Below are positions 18,538-27,397 of a stretch of 64,000 bases of DNA, one piece after another. The position numbers and the translations under genes were made by a program. Under the pieces are notes generated by a model that made no database searches, was not told where the DNA came from, and was given only the letters and a program-made list of their open reading frames with translations. How positions within the stretch are numbered: the first letter of the stretch is position 1; the number at the start of each line of letters is the position of its first letter. This DNA is from Candidatus Rifleibacteriota bacterium (GTDB lineage Bacteria > Muiribacteriota > Ozemobacteria > Ozemobacterales > Ozemobacteraceae), in the NCBI GenBank assembly GCA_015233565.1, contig JADFXM010000008.1, positions 144,668 through 208,667 of the forward strand, read 5' to 3'.

Positions 18538-20385
18538 TCAATATGAGAGAAGAGTTTGAATTTTGTCAGAAAGCTGAGTTTTTCCTTGTGCTTGTTGAGC
18601 ATTTAGTTGATCTGCAACCTTTTTGGCAAGTGGCTTAAGTAAATCTTTTGAGTCAGCTTTTTGAAGGGCTGTAATCAAATCGTCAACTGATTTTGTACTA
18701 CCATTTTCGAGATCGTGTTTTACACTTTTGGTAACTTCGTAAGATATCGCTTCGAGTGAGTTAAGAGCTTGAAGTTGCACGTCTTCCTTATCGCTTGAAA
18801 GCCCTGTGGCGGCGTTGCTGTAATCCTGGACCAGAGCGGAAACATTGGTTATGGAATTAACACTTCGTGCAATCTGAGCGCCGGAATCTGAAACTGCCAC
18901 TACATAAGGCATTCCTGGGGCTTTGGCGTATCCCTGGTCGGGGATGCCAGCGGGGGCTTGAGCGCTTACGATGATTGTAAGGGTGTCAAATTTTCCTGCG
19001 CTGGGAACTTCAAGTGAACCAGACTGGGTTTTGTTATCAGCTGCGGCAACCAAATTTACAAAACTGATTTCAGGAGTTACTCTGTCTCTGGAATCTGATA
19101 ATACTGCGGCAACTTTGTAGCTCAGGTATTTTCCGTCTGTGAAAGCTGGGTGTGCACCGGCAAAATCAATTTTAACGTTAGCTTTGGCGGTTGAGAGATC
19201 AACTTTGATTCCATCTGCGCTCCAGATAAAAACTTTATCTTGTACCTGGCCGGGAAGGCTTTTAATCATCTGTGTTACCGGCAATCTGAGTTTGTTTAAT
19301 AACGGGTCGTTGTAGCAGTATTCACCTTTATCCAGATTTGGATTGTTCACAAAATTGGTGATTGCAAAATCGGTATAAAACTGGGCAAAATCTGTTCCAT
19401 ATTGTTTGAGTCCTGCATCAAGGGAATCAATTCCTTGAACCTTACTGCTGATTAAATTTTGATAAAAATTTACTTTTGAAGCATCATCTTTAAGGAATCT
19501 CTGATTAAGATAGAAATTAAAGAGGTATCCTGCTCCATAATTGGAGATCGAGTGATCTTGTGCCCATGCGGTTAAACTGGTATCAGGTTGTTGAAGGAAA
19601 CTGGTAATTTGTGATTGATGACCGTATCCGTTGTAATACATTGCGATCATTGCGCATCCTTCTTTTACCCATGTGGCTTCCTGGGGGTTATGTGCAAAAT
19701 GGATCATGTGAGTAAATTCATGTGCAACTACTGCTAGATAATCAGGTTTAGACGGGTTTCCGGGGTAGATATCGAGATAAATCATTTCTCTTTCATTACT
19801 TTTCACTTGAATGTTAGCGGGTATGTCGGCTTGAAGAAATTCATCACCTGCGAAGAAATATCCGGCTACAAAGCCCTGGTTGGTTCCGGTGGCGGTGAAG
19901 CCATCTTGGATGTCCAATAGAAGAAGGGTCATTCTGGGATCGCCATCAATTCCAGGTTTCCATTCCTGTCCGAAATATTTGGTATCGGTGTTGTAGACTT
20001 TTCCTTCAAAATCATTTTCGATTCTTTGGATATCGGCATCTGATACATTTCTTCCATTTTCAAGGAAAATATAGGAATTGGGACCGATTGCTTTTAGAGT
20101 GGCTTTAAGCTGATATTGAGTGTTATTAGCAACGTTTGATGCCCAAAAAGTTTCTTCGTCGCCAATTTTGTAATTCTTTGGGACTGGGGCCGGGGCTTTT
20201 AGCTTTTTAGCTTTTTCAGCCTTTGACTGTATCGAAACATTTTTTAACAGTAAATCGACTTTCTCTTGGAAGAATTGAGTTCCATCAATTGGGAACGGGC
20301 CTTTTTCAGTGGCTGCTTCTATTATGGGAGCCTGGAAAATTAAAGTGACTATAACCGCAAGAAGGAAACTTACTAGGCGCTTCAT
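18538..20385 (-). CDS. Secreted zinc metalloprotease, M30 (hyicolysin)-like
   Basis: A signal peptide (MKRLVSFLLAVIVTLIFQAPIIEA) directs export. The central domain carries the zinc motif HEFTHMIHFAHN, and the third ligand is probably Glu in TWVKEG about 20 residues on, the arrangement seen in M30-type gluzincins. Upstream, GDPRMTLLLLDIQDGF and FVAGYFFAGDEF also match that family's fold. The last 90 residues are helical (HEAT-like) and Lys/Gln-rich. AAGGAGAAAAAGT precedes the ATG, so the start is secure. It is monocistronic, bounded downstream by the terminator at 18486. The substrate is unknown. Confidence 0.8.
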   Translation of the reverse strand: MKRLVSFLLAVIVTLIFQAPIIEAATEKGPFPIDGTQFFQEKVDLLLKNVSIQSKAEKAKKLKAPAPVPKNYKIGDEETFWASNVANNTQYQLKATLKAIGPNSYIFLENGRNVSDADIQRIENDFEGKVYNTDTKYFGQEWKPGIDGDPRMTLLLLDIQDGFTATGTNQGFVAGYFFAGDEFLQADIPANIQVKSNEREMIYLDIYPGNPSKPDYLAVVAHEFTHMIHFAHNPQEATWVKEGCAMIAMYYNGYGHQSQITSFLQQPDTSLTAWAQDHSISNYGAGYLFNFYLNQRFLKDDASKVNFYQNLISSKVQGIDSLDAGLKQYGTDFAQFYTDFAITNFVNNPNLDKGEYCYNDPLLNKLRLPVTQMIKSLPGQVQDKVFIWSADGIKVDLSTAKANVKIDFAGAHPAFTDGKYLSYKVAAVLSDSRDRVTPEISFVNLVAAADNKTQSGSLEVPSAGKFDTLTIIVSAQAPAGIPDQGYAKAPGMPYVVAVSDSGAQIARSVNSITNVSALVQDYSNAATGLSSDKEDVQLQALNSLEAISYEVTKSVKHDLENGSTKSVDDLITALQKADSKDLLKPLAKKVADQLNAQQAQGKTQLSDKIQTLLSY

Positions 20386-20456
20386 ACTTTTTCTCCTTAT
20401 TTTTTTGGTTTGATAAAATTAAGAGCAAGATGTTTGCCATTCCACCAAAAAGTTGA

Positions 20457-20606
20457 AATTATCCTGAATTTATCCTCCTTGCGATAGCTTTGGTTGCTTT
20501 GGGTTGTTCGGAAAATGAAAAAAAATCAGCAGCCACTGCTTCATTTTTTTGGCAGTTGACTTGCTTTGTTCTCTTCATTAAAATGAACCTCGCTAAATTT
20601 TGGTAG
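20457..20606 (+). pseudogene. Remnant of a small lipoprotein gene
   Basis: Reading forward from about 20457 the frame gives PEFILLAIALVALGCSENEKKSAATAS, an unmistakable lipoprotein signal with lipobox VALGC and a polar linker. It has no usable start codon (a TGA precedes it) and soon runs into non-protein-like sequence and a stop. It probably lost its start by a small indel and its body by deletion. It fills part of the divergent spacer between the protease and the carbonic anhydrase genes. Confidence 0.45.
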
Positions 20607-20727
20607 ATTTGTTCCTGAAAAATTGCCTAAAAAAGCTTTACAAACGCAACATATTTTGATTTTATCCGAAATGTTGATAAATGGCAATTGCTCGGTTGGA
20701 AGCTGATTTGAAGGTTGGAGGAAAAAT

Positions 20728-21255
20728 ATGATAAAGAGTTTTCGGGGAAAAAGCCCAAAGATCGATTCTTCAGCATTTATAGCAGAAAATGTTGTTATCA
20801 TTGGAGATGTCGAAATAGCTGAAAAATCAAATATCTGGTATGGCACGGTTCTGCGAGGAGATATTAATTCGATTAAAGTTGGCGCCCAAACCAACATCCA
20901 GGAAGGATCAGTCATCCATGTCGATTCGCCCAATCCGGAAAATGAAAAAAAAGGATGTACAATTATTGGGGAAAACGTTACGATTGGACACGGTGCAATT
21001 ATTCATGCCTGTGAAATTGGCGAAAATTGCCTTATCGGAATGGGCGCGATCATCCTTTCCGGAGCAAAAATCGGAAGCAATTCTCTGATAGCTGCAGGAA
21101 GCCTTGTCCGGGAAGGGCAGGAATTCCCCCCTAATTCGCTTATTGCCGGAAATCCTGCTTGTTTAAAGAAATCTCTCTCTGACCAGCAAATTCTAAAAAT
21201 CCGAGAATCCGCAGAAAAATATCACAAACTGGCACTCGAACATTCTGAATTATAA
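20728..21255 (+). CDS. Gamma-carbonic anhydrase-like hexapeptide protein
   Basis: A 175-residue left-handed beta-helix protein of the YrdA/PaaY/CaiE type. Hexapeptide turns run through most of the chain (VVIIGDVEIAEKSNIWYGTV, TIGENVTIGHGAIIHACEIG). The metal-binding His residues of gamma-carbonic anhydrases are in place: IHVD, GHG and IHAC. A C-terminal helix follows. The enzyme would be a trimer with metal between subunits; whether it hydrates CO2 or has another role is not decidable, as many members lack measured activity. GGAGG lies 7 nt before the ATG. It stands alone, followed by 930 bp of repeat-rich intergenic DNA. Confidence 0.85.
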   Translation: MIKSFRGKSPKIDSSAFIAENVVIIGDVEIAEKSNIWYGTVLRGDINSIKVGAQTNIQEGSVIHVDSPNPENEKKGCTIIGENVTIGHGAIIHACEIGENCLIGMGAIILSGAKIGSNSLIAAGSLVREGQEFPPNSLIAGNPACLKKSLSDQQILKIRESAEKYHKLALEHSEL

Positions 21256-21311
21256 CTACTAGAAAGTATCAAGCTAGCTTTTAGATTCTGTTATTTTTAC
21301 ATTCTCAAATT

Positions 21312-21538
21312 ATACCAATCCCAAAAAATATGTGCATCACCCCAAGAACATTGATTTGATCAAAATGAAGTTGGATCGGTATATTTTCCAAGAAAATACG
21401 GAACTTTCATGAAAATATGGAGCCCTTACTGGATGGTTGAAGCATTCATTTTCGTCAAACCCAACTCCAATTTCCTCAGACCTGAAGTACGAATTAGGTC
21501 GGATGAGCGAACTAATTGAAATTGGTATTAGAACTAGC
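21312..21538. repeat. Inverted-repeat element C, copy 1 (uninterrupted)
   Basis: A 227-bp non-coding unit bounded by ATACCAAT (21312-21319) and ATTGGTAT (21531-21538). It is homologous in inverted orientation to 26728-27169 after removing the MITE inserted there. Long matches include CCCTTACTGGATGGTTGAA and GCACATATTTTTTGGGATTGGTATAA (reverse strand). It contains the empty target site GTTCTTGGGG that corresponds to the MITE insertion point in copy 2. Likely a miniature transposable element. Confidence 0.7.
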
Positions 21539-21700
21539 CTGTACATAAATTTTTGCCATTCCATAAATCCGGGGAAAATCAACACTTTGTTCTCTTGATG
21601 GTTACGTGGATTGTTTCCGCTTCGCACGACGACCTGTAAGGGATCGGTAATCTGGCCATTAGAGTCGCCGTTAATCAAATCGAGAATTATTGGAGTCTAT

Positions 21701-21785
21701 AACTTTACAGTCCCACTTAACCTTTTTTAAACTGCACATGCTGCTATTTACAGCACGATTCAAAGAAAATTCTTTGATAAGAATC
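21701..21785 (+). repeat. Dispersed repeat family B, copy 1
   Basis: ACTTTACAGTCCCA..., TTTAAACTGCACAT and TTACAGCACGATT recur in the same order at 38759-38845, with roughly 80% identity by eye. Non-coding. It sits in the 930-bp spacer (21256-22189) that also holds element C and a gene remnant; nothing else there is recognisable. Confidence 0.6.
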
Positions 21786-21973
21786 CACTAAAATACCAAA
21801 GCTGCAGGGAAAAGAAAAAAAAATTTTGAATGGTGAAAATGAAAAAATAAGTTAGTTGGATGTAACAAATTGTTAATTTTGAACGTAAGAGAGAAAGGTC
21901 AATGAATAAAAGAATTTTGAAATTTTTGTAGGTTCTGGATAAATTAAAAAAAAATTTAAATTATTGGAGGAAA

Positions 21974-22110
21974 ATGATTCAAATTTGTTCGTTTCTTTAG
22001 TCCTGTGTGTTCTGGTAGCCGATGTTTCCTTCGCAAACCCTTTTAATGAAGATTCTAAGATTTCTATAGATTACAACCAAATATTCCCCACATGGAACAA
22101 ATGCCCTCTT
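21974..22110 (+). pseudogene. Frameshifted remnant of a small secreted protein
   Basis: A strong ribosome site (TTGGAGGAAA) precedes ATG at 21974, which starts MIQICSFL and then hits TAG. Shifting frame at that point gives LVLCVLVADVSFANPFNEDSK, a good signal peptide with a cleavage site after SFA. The combination suggests a secreted-protein gene broken by one frameshift near codon 8. The rest of the frame is short and ends by about 22170, so the body is also lost. Confidence 0.35.
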
Positions 22111-22189
22111 TTTTTTAAAATTTGGTATAATTTAAGTATGCAATTTTTGGATTTCAAAACAGGTACTCTTTAATTTTGGAGGATAAAAT

Positions 22190-24577
22190 ATGATCCGAAA
22201 TAGAGGAAATTGGTTAATTACCATTTTTTACCTATTCTTTTTAGTGAACATTTTTCCAGCAAATGGTTATGAATTAACCGCCTTGGGGAAAAAGATTGAA
22301 ATCCCAGACGAACAGTTCTCCCTGAAAGTTGCTGGAGGGGAAAAGGTTTATAAGGTTTTTTATATTGACGGTGTTCCGCGTGCTCTTGACGAAGCTTCTT
22401 TTCAGAATAGTCTTTCTAATCCAGAAAGTCTCCTCCAATCAGGACTTCCTGTAAGCAAGGGCGGCGGAATTTACGCCCTCACACAATTTGGGGGACAACA
22501 GGTTACAATAAGCGATGTAGATACAAGTTTTGTTGGTAACTCTGGTGGAACATTAATGAGATACAGGGTCATCCAACTTAACGGAAATCCCGTTGCTCTT
22601 CCTGCAGGGGATTTTGACGCTTACATTCAAAGCGGTGGAAATCCGGAATATCTTTCCCAAGCACTTCCTGCCCAGTTTTCCATTAAAGATGGCCATTTCA
22701 TTCTTAGTAATTCCCCTGAAACAACCCCTCCAAATCCTCAACCTCAAGCAAATCAATCAACAGCAGAAGATTCCCATATAACTCCACCCAAGATCACCCA
22801 TGATGTTAAAGTAAGCTCTGCAGATCTAAGTTTTGTTGATAAATCAACGAGTAAACCATATGTGGCCATCCAAATGGATGGAAAAACTGTTGCCATTCCT
22901 AAGGATGATTTTGCCAATTATCAATCCAGTGGAGATCAAAAATATCTTTCCAATGCAGTTCCTGCTGAAATTCGCTATGATGGCGGAATTACTGTTAACC
23001 ATGATGTTAAAGTAAGCCCTGCAGATCTAAGTTTTGTTGATAAATCATCAGGTAAACCATACGTGGCCGTACAAGTGGATGGAAAAACTGTCGCCATTCC
23101 TAAGGATGATTTTGCCAATTATCAATCCAGTGGAGATCAAAAATATCTTTCCAATGCAGTTCCTGCCAAGTTTTCCATGAATAATGGCTTCACTCTTGAT
23201 AATTCCCCTGAACCAACCCCTCCAAACCCTCAAACCCAAACAAATCCTCAAACCCAAACAAGTCAATCAACAACCGATGATTCCCATATAACTCCACCCC
23301 AAGTCACGCATGATGTTAAAATAAGCGCTGCAGATACAAATTTTGTTGATCAATCAACGGGTAAACCATACGTGGCCATCCAAATGGATGGAAAAACTGT
23401 TGCCATTCCTAAGGCTGATTTTGCCAATTATCAATCCAGTGGAGATCAAAAATTTCTTTCCAATGCAATTCCTGCCGAAATTCGATATGATGGTGGAATT
23501 ACTGTCAACCATGATGTTAGAACAGGCATTGCAGATTTAAGTTTTGTTGACCAATCATCGGGTAAACCATACGTGGCCATCCAAGTGGATGGAAATACTG
23601 TTGCCATTCCCAAGGCTGATTTTGCCAATTATAAATCCAGTGGAGACCAAAAATTTCTTTCCAATGCAGTTCCTGCCGAAATTCGCTATGATGGCAAAAT
23701 CTCACTGGTTAATCCCTCTGAACCAACCCCTCCAAATCCTCAAAACAAAGAAAATCCAAATTCAACAAAAGATTCGGATTCAAATCCTCCAACTAACAAC
23801 GCTGTTGTGGCGGAAACACCTTCAAGTGGGTTACTTGCTCAAGGTGCCCAAAATGCAGAGCAAACTTTGATATCAGGGTTCTCACCTAAAAATGTGGCAA
23901 CCGTAGTCGGAATGACTATTGGTACCGAATTAGTGCGACAAGCAGTAAGCGGCGGAAAAATAGATCTTGTTAAAGCTGCAAAAACTGTCGCAACTGCTGA
24001 ATTCGCCGGTGGAGTTGTCGGATCGACAGTCGGTGCCGCCGCAGGAAGTTTCATCGCTCCAGCTTTGACCAGAGTTCCTGTCGTTGGAAGTTTGCTAAGT
24101 GCCTTGTCGCCTGTCCTTGGAGGCGTTGCCGGATATGCAGTCGGTTCAACGATCTCAGGCGAAGCAGTTCACGGGGCTTCGATTACCGCCGCACTAAAAG
24201 ATGGTTTTGCAAAAACTGATTGGACCCAAGTTGCAGGGCAAGCTATCGGCTCAACAATCGGTGGCCTGGTGGGAACGCTAATTCCAATTCCCGGCGCTAC
24301 TTTGGTTGGAGGCATCGTAGGTGGTTACCTGGGCGGTCTCGCAGCGAAACAAATTTCAAGACTATTTTCCGGGAAAGAAGAGAATACGCCAAATCCAGAA
24401 ATCCTACCTTCCCCTGCTCTACCGGGAACTTCATCCCTCTTGGACAATATGCCCTCTGATCCTCATACTACTCCTATGCCGGACAAAATCAAGGTAATTC
24501 AGGGAGACCCAAGTAAACCTTTCGATGATGATCCAGGTAGTACAGGGAGGAATCCTTTCGCTGATAGTACAAAATAG
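22190..24577 (+). CDS. Secreted repeat protein with glycine-zipper C-terminal domain
   Basis: A signal peptide (WLITIFYLFFLVNIFPANG) is followed by about six copies of a 60-67 residue unit, consensus VKxSxADLSFVDKSxGKPYVAIQxDGKTVAIPKxDFANYQSSGDQKYLSNAVPAE. The first two units are diverged; the last four are nearly identical at DNA level. Pro/Asn/Gln/Thr linkers separate units. Residues about 560-750 are a small-residue-rich hydrophobic domain with GxxxG runs (GGVVGSTVGAAAG, GAYA-like and IGGLVGTLIPIPGATLVGGIVGG), resembling glycine-zipper membrane domains. The tail is Pro/Asp-rich and polar. GGAGGATAAAAT precedes the ATG, and TATAAT at 22126 is a plausible -10. The repeats may build an extended surface stalk and the zipper may insert in a membrane; function unknown. 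The 27398 gene has a comparable zipper. Confidence 0.75.
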   Translation: MIRNRGNWLITIFYLFFLVNIFPANGYELTALGKKIEIPDEQFSLKVAGGEKVYKVFYIDGVPRALDEASFQNSLSNPESLLQSGLPVSKGGGIYALTQFGGQQVTISDVDTSFVGNSGGTLMRYRVIQLNGNPVALPAGDFDAYIQSGGNPEYLSQALPAQFSIKDGHFILSNSPETTPPNPQPQANQSTAEDSHITPPKITHDVKVSSADLSFVDKSTSKPYVAIQMDGKTVAIPKDDFANYQSSGDQKYLSNAVPAEIRYDGGITVNHDVKVSPADLSFVDKSSGKPYVAVQVDGKTVAIPKDDFANYQSSGDQKYLSNAVPAKFSMNNGFTLDNSPEPTPPNPQTQTNPQTQTSQSTTDDSHITPPQVTHDVKISAADTNFVDQSTGKPYVAIQMDGKTVAIPKADFANYQSSGDQKFLSNAIPAEIRYDGGITVNHDVRTGIADLSFVDQSSGKPYVAIQVDGNTVAIPKADFANYKSSGDQKFLSNAVPAEIRYDGKISLVNPSEPTPPNPQNKENPNSTKDSDSNPPTNNAVVAETPSSGLLAQGAQNAEQTLISGFSPKNVATVVGMTIGTELVRQAVSGGKIDLVKAAKTVATAEFAGGVVGSTVGAAAGSFIAPALTRVPVVGSLLSALSPVLGGVAGYAVGSTISGEAVHGASITAALKDGFAKTDWTQVAGQAIGSTIGGLVGTLIPIPGATLVGGIVGGYLGGLAAKQISRLFSGKEENTPNPEILPSPALPGTSSLLDNMPSDPHTTPMPDKIKVIQGDPSKPFDDDPGSTGRNPFADSTK
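22799..23740 (+). repeat. Tandem coding repeat, 201-bp units in two pairs
   Basis: CATGATGTTA marks unit starts at 22799, 23000, 23309 and 23510. Units within each pair are 201 bp apart, and the pairs are 510 bp apart, joined by a PNPQ-encoding linker. The near identity implies recent duplication of a two-unit block inside the gene. Confidence 0.85.
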
Positions 24578-24613
24578 ATCGTGAATTGTCGGTCTTTTTC
24601 TTTGGAAAATTCC

Positions 24614-24648
24614 AAAACAGAGCGTTGAAAATACGCTCTGTTTTTAAT
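24614..24648 (+). terminator. Rho-independent terminator between convergent genes
   Basis: AAAACAGAGCGT and ACGCTCTGTTTT form a 12-bp perfect stem with a 7-nt loop (TGAAAAT), followed by T5. It lies 36 nt past the repeat-protein stop and 50 nt from the end of the converging membrane-protein gene, so it may serve both. Confidence 0.9.
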
Positions 24649-24700
24649 TTTGGCTGTTAAAATCAAGTGTTTTTTTAGCGAAAAGAAACCAGAAAGCATA

Positions 24701-26638
24701 TTAGGTAGTGATTTGTTTCTTTTTGAGAATCCTAAAAACCGCAAAAACAGAGAAGAGCGAAATCAATAATCCTTCCCATCGCCAATTTGGAGCTCTTCGA
24801 AATAGTTTATAAACATGTTCTCCAAGAAGTGGGACGAAAAGAATCAAGTTTTCATTCCCATTATTGTCCAGTTTAATTAAAGATTTATCAGACTGATTTT
24901 CCAAAGTCCAGTAGTCATCAAAGTGTGTTTGTATTAAAACCTTTGAATCAGTTTTCTTTGCATTGATTTGAAAAATTGCCAATTCCTGCTTTTTTTCAAT
25001 AATTTCAATTTTTGCCTCTTTATCATTGCAGGAAATTTGATGAAATACCCCGCTTTTTCCATCCAATTCTTTCTCAACCAAGTAGGTCTTGGGAAGATAT
25101 TCAATCGGGTAATATGTTGAATCGTTTACCGATTGTTGTGTTAATTGGTCATTGAGAAAAGGGGAAGTAAATTGGAGTATCAATGCTGGAGCAATGAAGA
25201 AAAGTAATAGCAAAATTTTAACAAAAATATTGAACATCTGGGAAAGACCGTTTTGAAGGTTAGTAGAGAAAATTGGGAGGAAAAGGATCAGAATGGGAAA
25301 TGTCCATCGATAGGGGTATTGGACTAAAAGCATCTTCGGAAGTATTTCCCATAAAACCAAACTAGGTGAAAGTGAAAGGAAAAGAAAAAACAGGGAAGAG
25401 ATGAAGAGAATCAGCTGAGTTTTTTTTTGGCTTTGAAGAACTTCTTTAATGTACAAAGGGCAACATGTGGTTAAAAAGGCAAGAACAGAGCATCCGATGG
25501 AAAAATAAAAAAGTGATGTTACAGATTGAGTTGAATTGTGCTTTAAAGCTGCGAAGAAGTTGGTTCCGGAAATTGAATTTATGAACCCCGGAAGTTGCCC
25601 GGTGGTCTTGATAAAGTGCCATTTACTCCATTCGATTAATCCCATGTGAGTTTCCCCGGTTGTGAAAAAAGCAGGGAGAATGTAAAAGGCTCCTAATCCT
25701 ATTCCTGAAAGTATCGAAAGGGAAAATTTGATGAGAAACTTGGGTTTTCTTTCTATTATTAAGGTAACAATGGAGATGACTAACCCCAGATAAACAACCA
25801 TCAATGCTGCAAGAAGATGTGAAAGGCATATTCCGCAAAAAACAATTCCGGCATTCAAGATGGTTTTGTAATTACTCGAAACGAAATTAGAGACTCCTTT
25901 TGAGAGGATACGAAGGTGGTGAAGCAATTCTTCAAGCAAGGAAGAGTTGGAAAGATCCCGCTTCCGCTCAGCCCGAATGTTTCGATTCCTTTTTGCACGA
26001 GTGCTTTGATTAGGTTCGTAAGAAGTATTTTGTTCTTGCTCCGGAGTATTGTTTCGATCTTCCCCAGGAATTGCGTTCCGTGAAAAATCATCTTCCAATG
26101 GCGTTTCTAATGCAGGGTTCGTTGGAATACCCTCTTCCTCAAACAAAAAAGATAAAAAGAGCGGGATCAATAGAAAGGCGCAAATATTCTGGAAAAACAT
26201 TACCCGATATAAAAAAATCGTTAAGATTGGGGAAGTCAGGAAAATGGCAATTCCTGAAGTTGAAAATTCTGACAGGCCCATAACCCTGAACCAGCGTTTA
26301 ATTCCAAAAATGGCCGTCAGTAAAAAAAACAAGAGAACAAGTTTGATTGAAAACCAGCAGCTTGCTCCGCAGAATTGGAAAAATCCGGTGAGAAGATAAG
26401 TCAGGGGGGCATAATACCTGAAAGAAGCGCAACCGCGTCCCAAAAAAGTGGGGGCGTCCCAGTCGGGGTAACCGCCTTTTTCCAATGCTGCTTCAAAAAA
26501 AACTTTGGAAAAACGTAAATGGAAAGCGGCGTCAAGGGCGTAAGGAAAATTCCGGTTAAAAAAAAGCCAACCCAAAGCCAGGAGCAACCCGGATAAAATA
26601 AATAAACGATTTTTTGTCAGGTACAATTTTTTTAACAT
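24701..26638 (-). CDS. Polytopic membrane protein, PTPS-related / GT-C-like
   Basis: About 12 predicted membrane helices. The first periplasmic loop has the sequence style of integral-membrane proteins annotated as 6-pyruvoyl-tetrahydropterin synthase-related (GT-C-like): YPDWDAPTFLGRG, SFRYYAPLTYLL. Those proteins resemble C-type glycosyltransferases using polyprenyl-linked sugars, but no activity is shown here. A hydrophilic insertion at about 170-230 (Asn/Glu/Arg-rich, ERNTSYEPNQSTRAKRNRN style) interrupts the helices and is unusual. The C-terminal 130 residues form a periplasmic beta domain. Start ATG at 26638. No operon partner: it converges with the repeat gene and is flanked upstream by mobile repeats. 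Confidence 0.7.
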   Translation of the reverse strand: MLKKLYLTKNRLFILSGLLLALGWLFFNRNFPYALDAAFHLRFSKVFFEAALEKGGYPDWDAPTFLGRGCASFRYYAPLTYLLTGFFQFCGASCWFSIKLVLLFFLLTAIFGIKRWFRVMGLSEFSTSGIAIFLTSPILTIFLYRVMFFQNICAFLLIPLFLSFLFEEEGIPTNPALETPLEDDFSRNAIPGEDRNNTPEQEQNTSYEPNQSTRAKRNRNIRAERKRDLSNSSLLEELLHHLRILSKGVSNFVSSNYKTILNAGIVFCGICLSHLLAALMVVYLGLVISIVTLIIERKPKFLIKFSLSILSGIGLGAFYILPAFFTTGETHMGLIEWSKWHFIKTTGQLPGFINSISGTNFFAALKHNSTQSVTSLFYFSIGCSVLAFLTTCCPLYIKEVLQSQKKTQLILFISSLFFLFLSLSPSLVLWEILPKMLLVQYPYRWTFPILILFLPIFSTNLQNGLSQMFNIFVKILLLLFFIAPALILQFTSPFLNDQLTQQSVNDSTYYPIEYLPKTYLVEKELDGKSGVFHQISCNDKEAKIEIIEKKQELAIFQINAKKTDSKVLIQTHFDDYWTLENQSDKSLIKLDNNGNENLILFVPLLGEHVYKLFRRAPNWRWEGLLISLFSVFAVFRILKKKQITT

Positions 26639-26727
26639 TAGTAATTAAGTATCACAAATCCTGGAAAGAAAGTCAAAAAATTGTCAGAAGTTTGCTTTCT
26701 TAGCATATGTTCCATAGGGTATTGATA

Positions 26728-27169
26728 ATACCAATTCCAATTAGTTCGTTCATACGCCTTGTTTCACGCTTCAGATCTGCGTAAAATTAGATTTTATCTG
26801 ACAGAAATGAATGTTTCAACCATCCAGTAAGGGATCCTTATTTTCCCGGAAATTTCGTTTTTTTCTTGGAGAATAAAGCGATCCCTTTACATTTTGGTCA
26901 AATCAAAGTCCTTAGGCCGAAGTTCCGGACGCAAAATCTATTGAAATCCTGATCTGTAAACGAATTTAAGGCATTTTTCAGACGGTTTTTACTGGACAGT
27001 AGGAAAACCCTTGAAACCATCTTCAAATGCTATTTTCAGGCGTCAAATTTACATGGACAGAAAAAGCAGGCAAAAAAGGCTTCCTTTTGGCTTCAGGTCA
27101 TAACAAGAGGGCTTTTTCACTCGGGAACTTCGGCTTGGGGAAGTGCACGTGTTTTTTTTGGATTGGTAT
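26728..27169. repeat. Inverted-repeat element C, copy 2, interrupted by the MITE
   Basis: Begins ATACCAATTCC (26728) and ends GGATTGGTAT (to 27169). After removing 26917-27133 and one 6-bp duplication, the two halves join to a 219-bp sequence homologous to 21312-21538 in reverse orientation. This copy is therefore older than the MITE inside it. Non-coding. Confidence 0.7.
26917..27133 (+). mobile_element. 217-bp MITE, copy A
   Basis: Terminal inverted repeats CCGAAGTTCC and GGAACTTCGG are perfect over 10 bp and continue imperfectly to about 20 bp. The element is about 98% identical to the inverse of 63000-63215. It is flanked by CTTAGG and CTTGGG, a 6-bp target duplication with one change. 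It encodes no transposase; the ORF 27027-27212 covers part of it but also runs into flanking DNA and lacks an SD. It would need a transposase in trans, which is not in this window. Confidence 0.85.
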
Positions 27170-27272
27170 AACCAGTTCATCGAAGAGCTGCAAAAAAAGC
27201 ACCCTGCTGTAGATTCCAAATCTTGGTCCATTTTAAAGAAGTGGTACATTTTTTCACTAAATATAACACAAT

Positions 27273-27375
27273 GGTAGCTCCCGAAAAAAAATATAAGGAG
27301 CCACCAATGGGCATACTGAAGAAAAGTCTATCATATGATTCACTCGCAAAATTTAGGCTTCAAGCGAATCGTTGA
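27273..27375 (+). other. Possible start of a deleted gene (transposase-like leader?)
   Basis: An inverted repeat GGTAGCTCC / GGAGCCACC (27273-27281 and 27297-27305) ends in an SD (AAGGAG) 6 nt before ATG at 27307. It opens a 22-codon frame, MGILKKSLSYDSLAKFRLQANR, then TGA. The good SD and charged helical start suggest the 5' end of a gene that has been deleted. It might be the left end of an insertion sequence, because it lies in a repeat-rich spacer, but I cannot identify the family. Confidence 0.25.
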
Positions 27376-27397
27376 AAGGAATCCGTTCATTCGAACT

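Noticed and set aside
20838-20855. TGGCACGGTTCTGC, sigma54-like
   Set aside because: The GG-GC spacing is one base short and it lies inside the carbonic anhydrase coding region.
22799-23740. CRISPR-like periodic repeat
   Set aside because: Units are 201 bp, in frame and protein-coding; there are no short repeats with unique spacers. No CRISPR array exists in the window.
27027-27212. ORF of 61 aa inside the MITE (and its twin 62846-63121)
   Set aside because: The shared protein sequence is explained by the DNA repeat itself; there is no SD, and each frame runs from element into unrelated flank.
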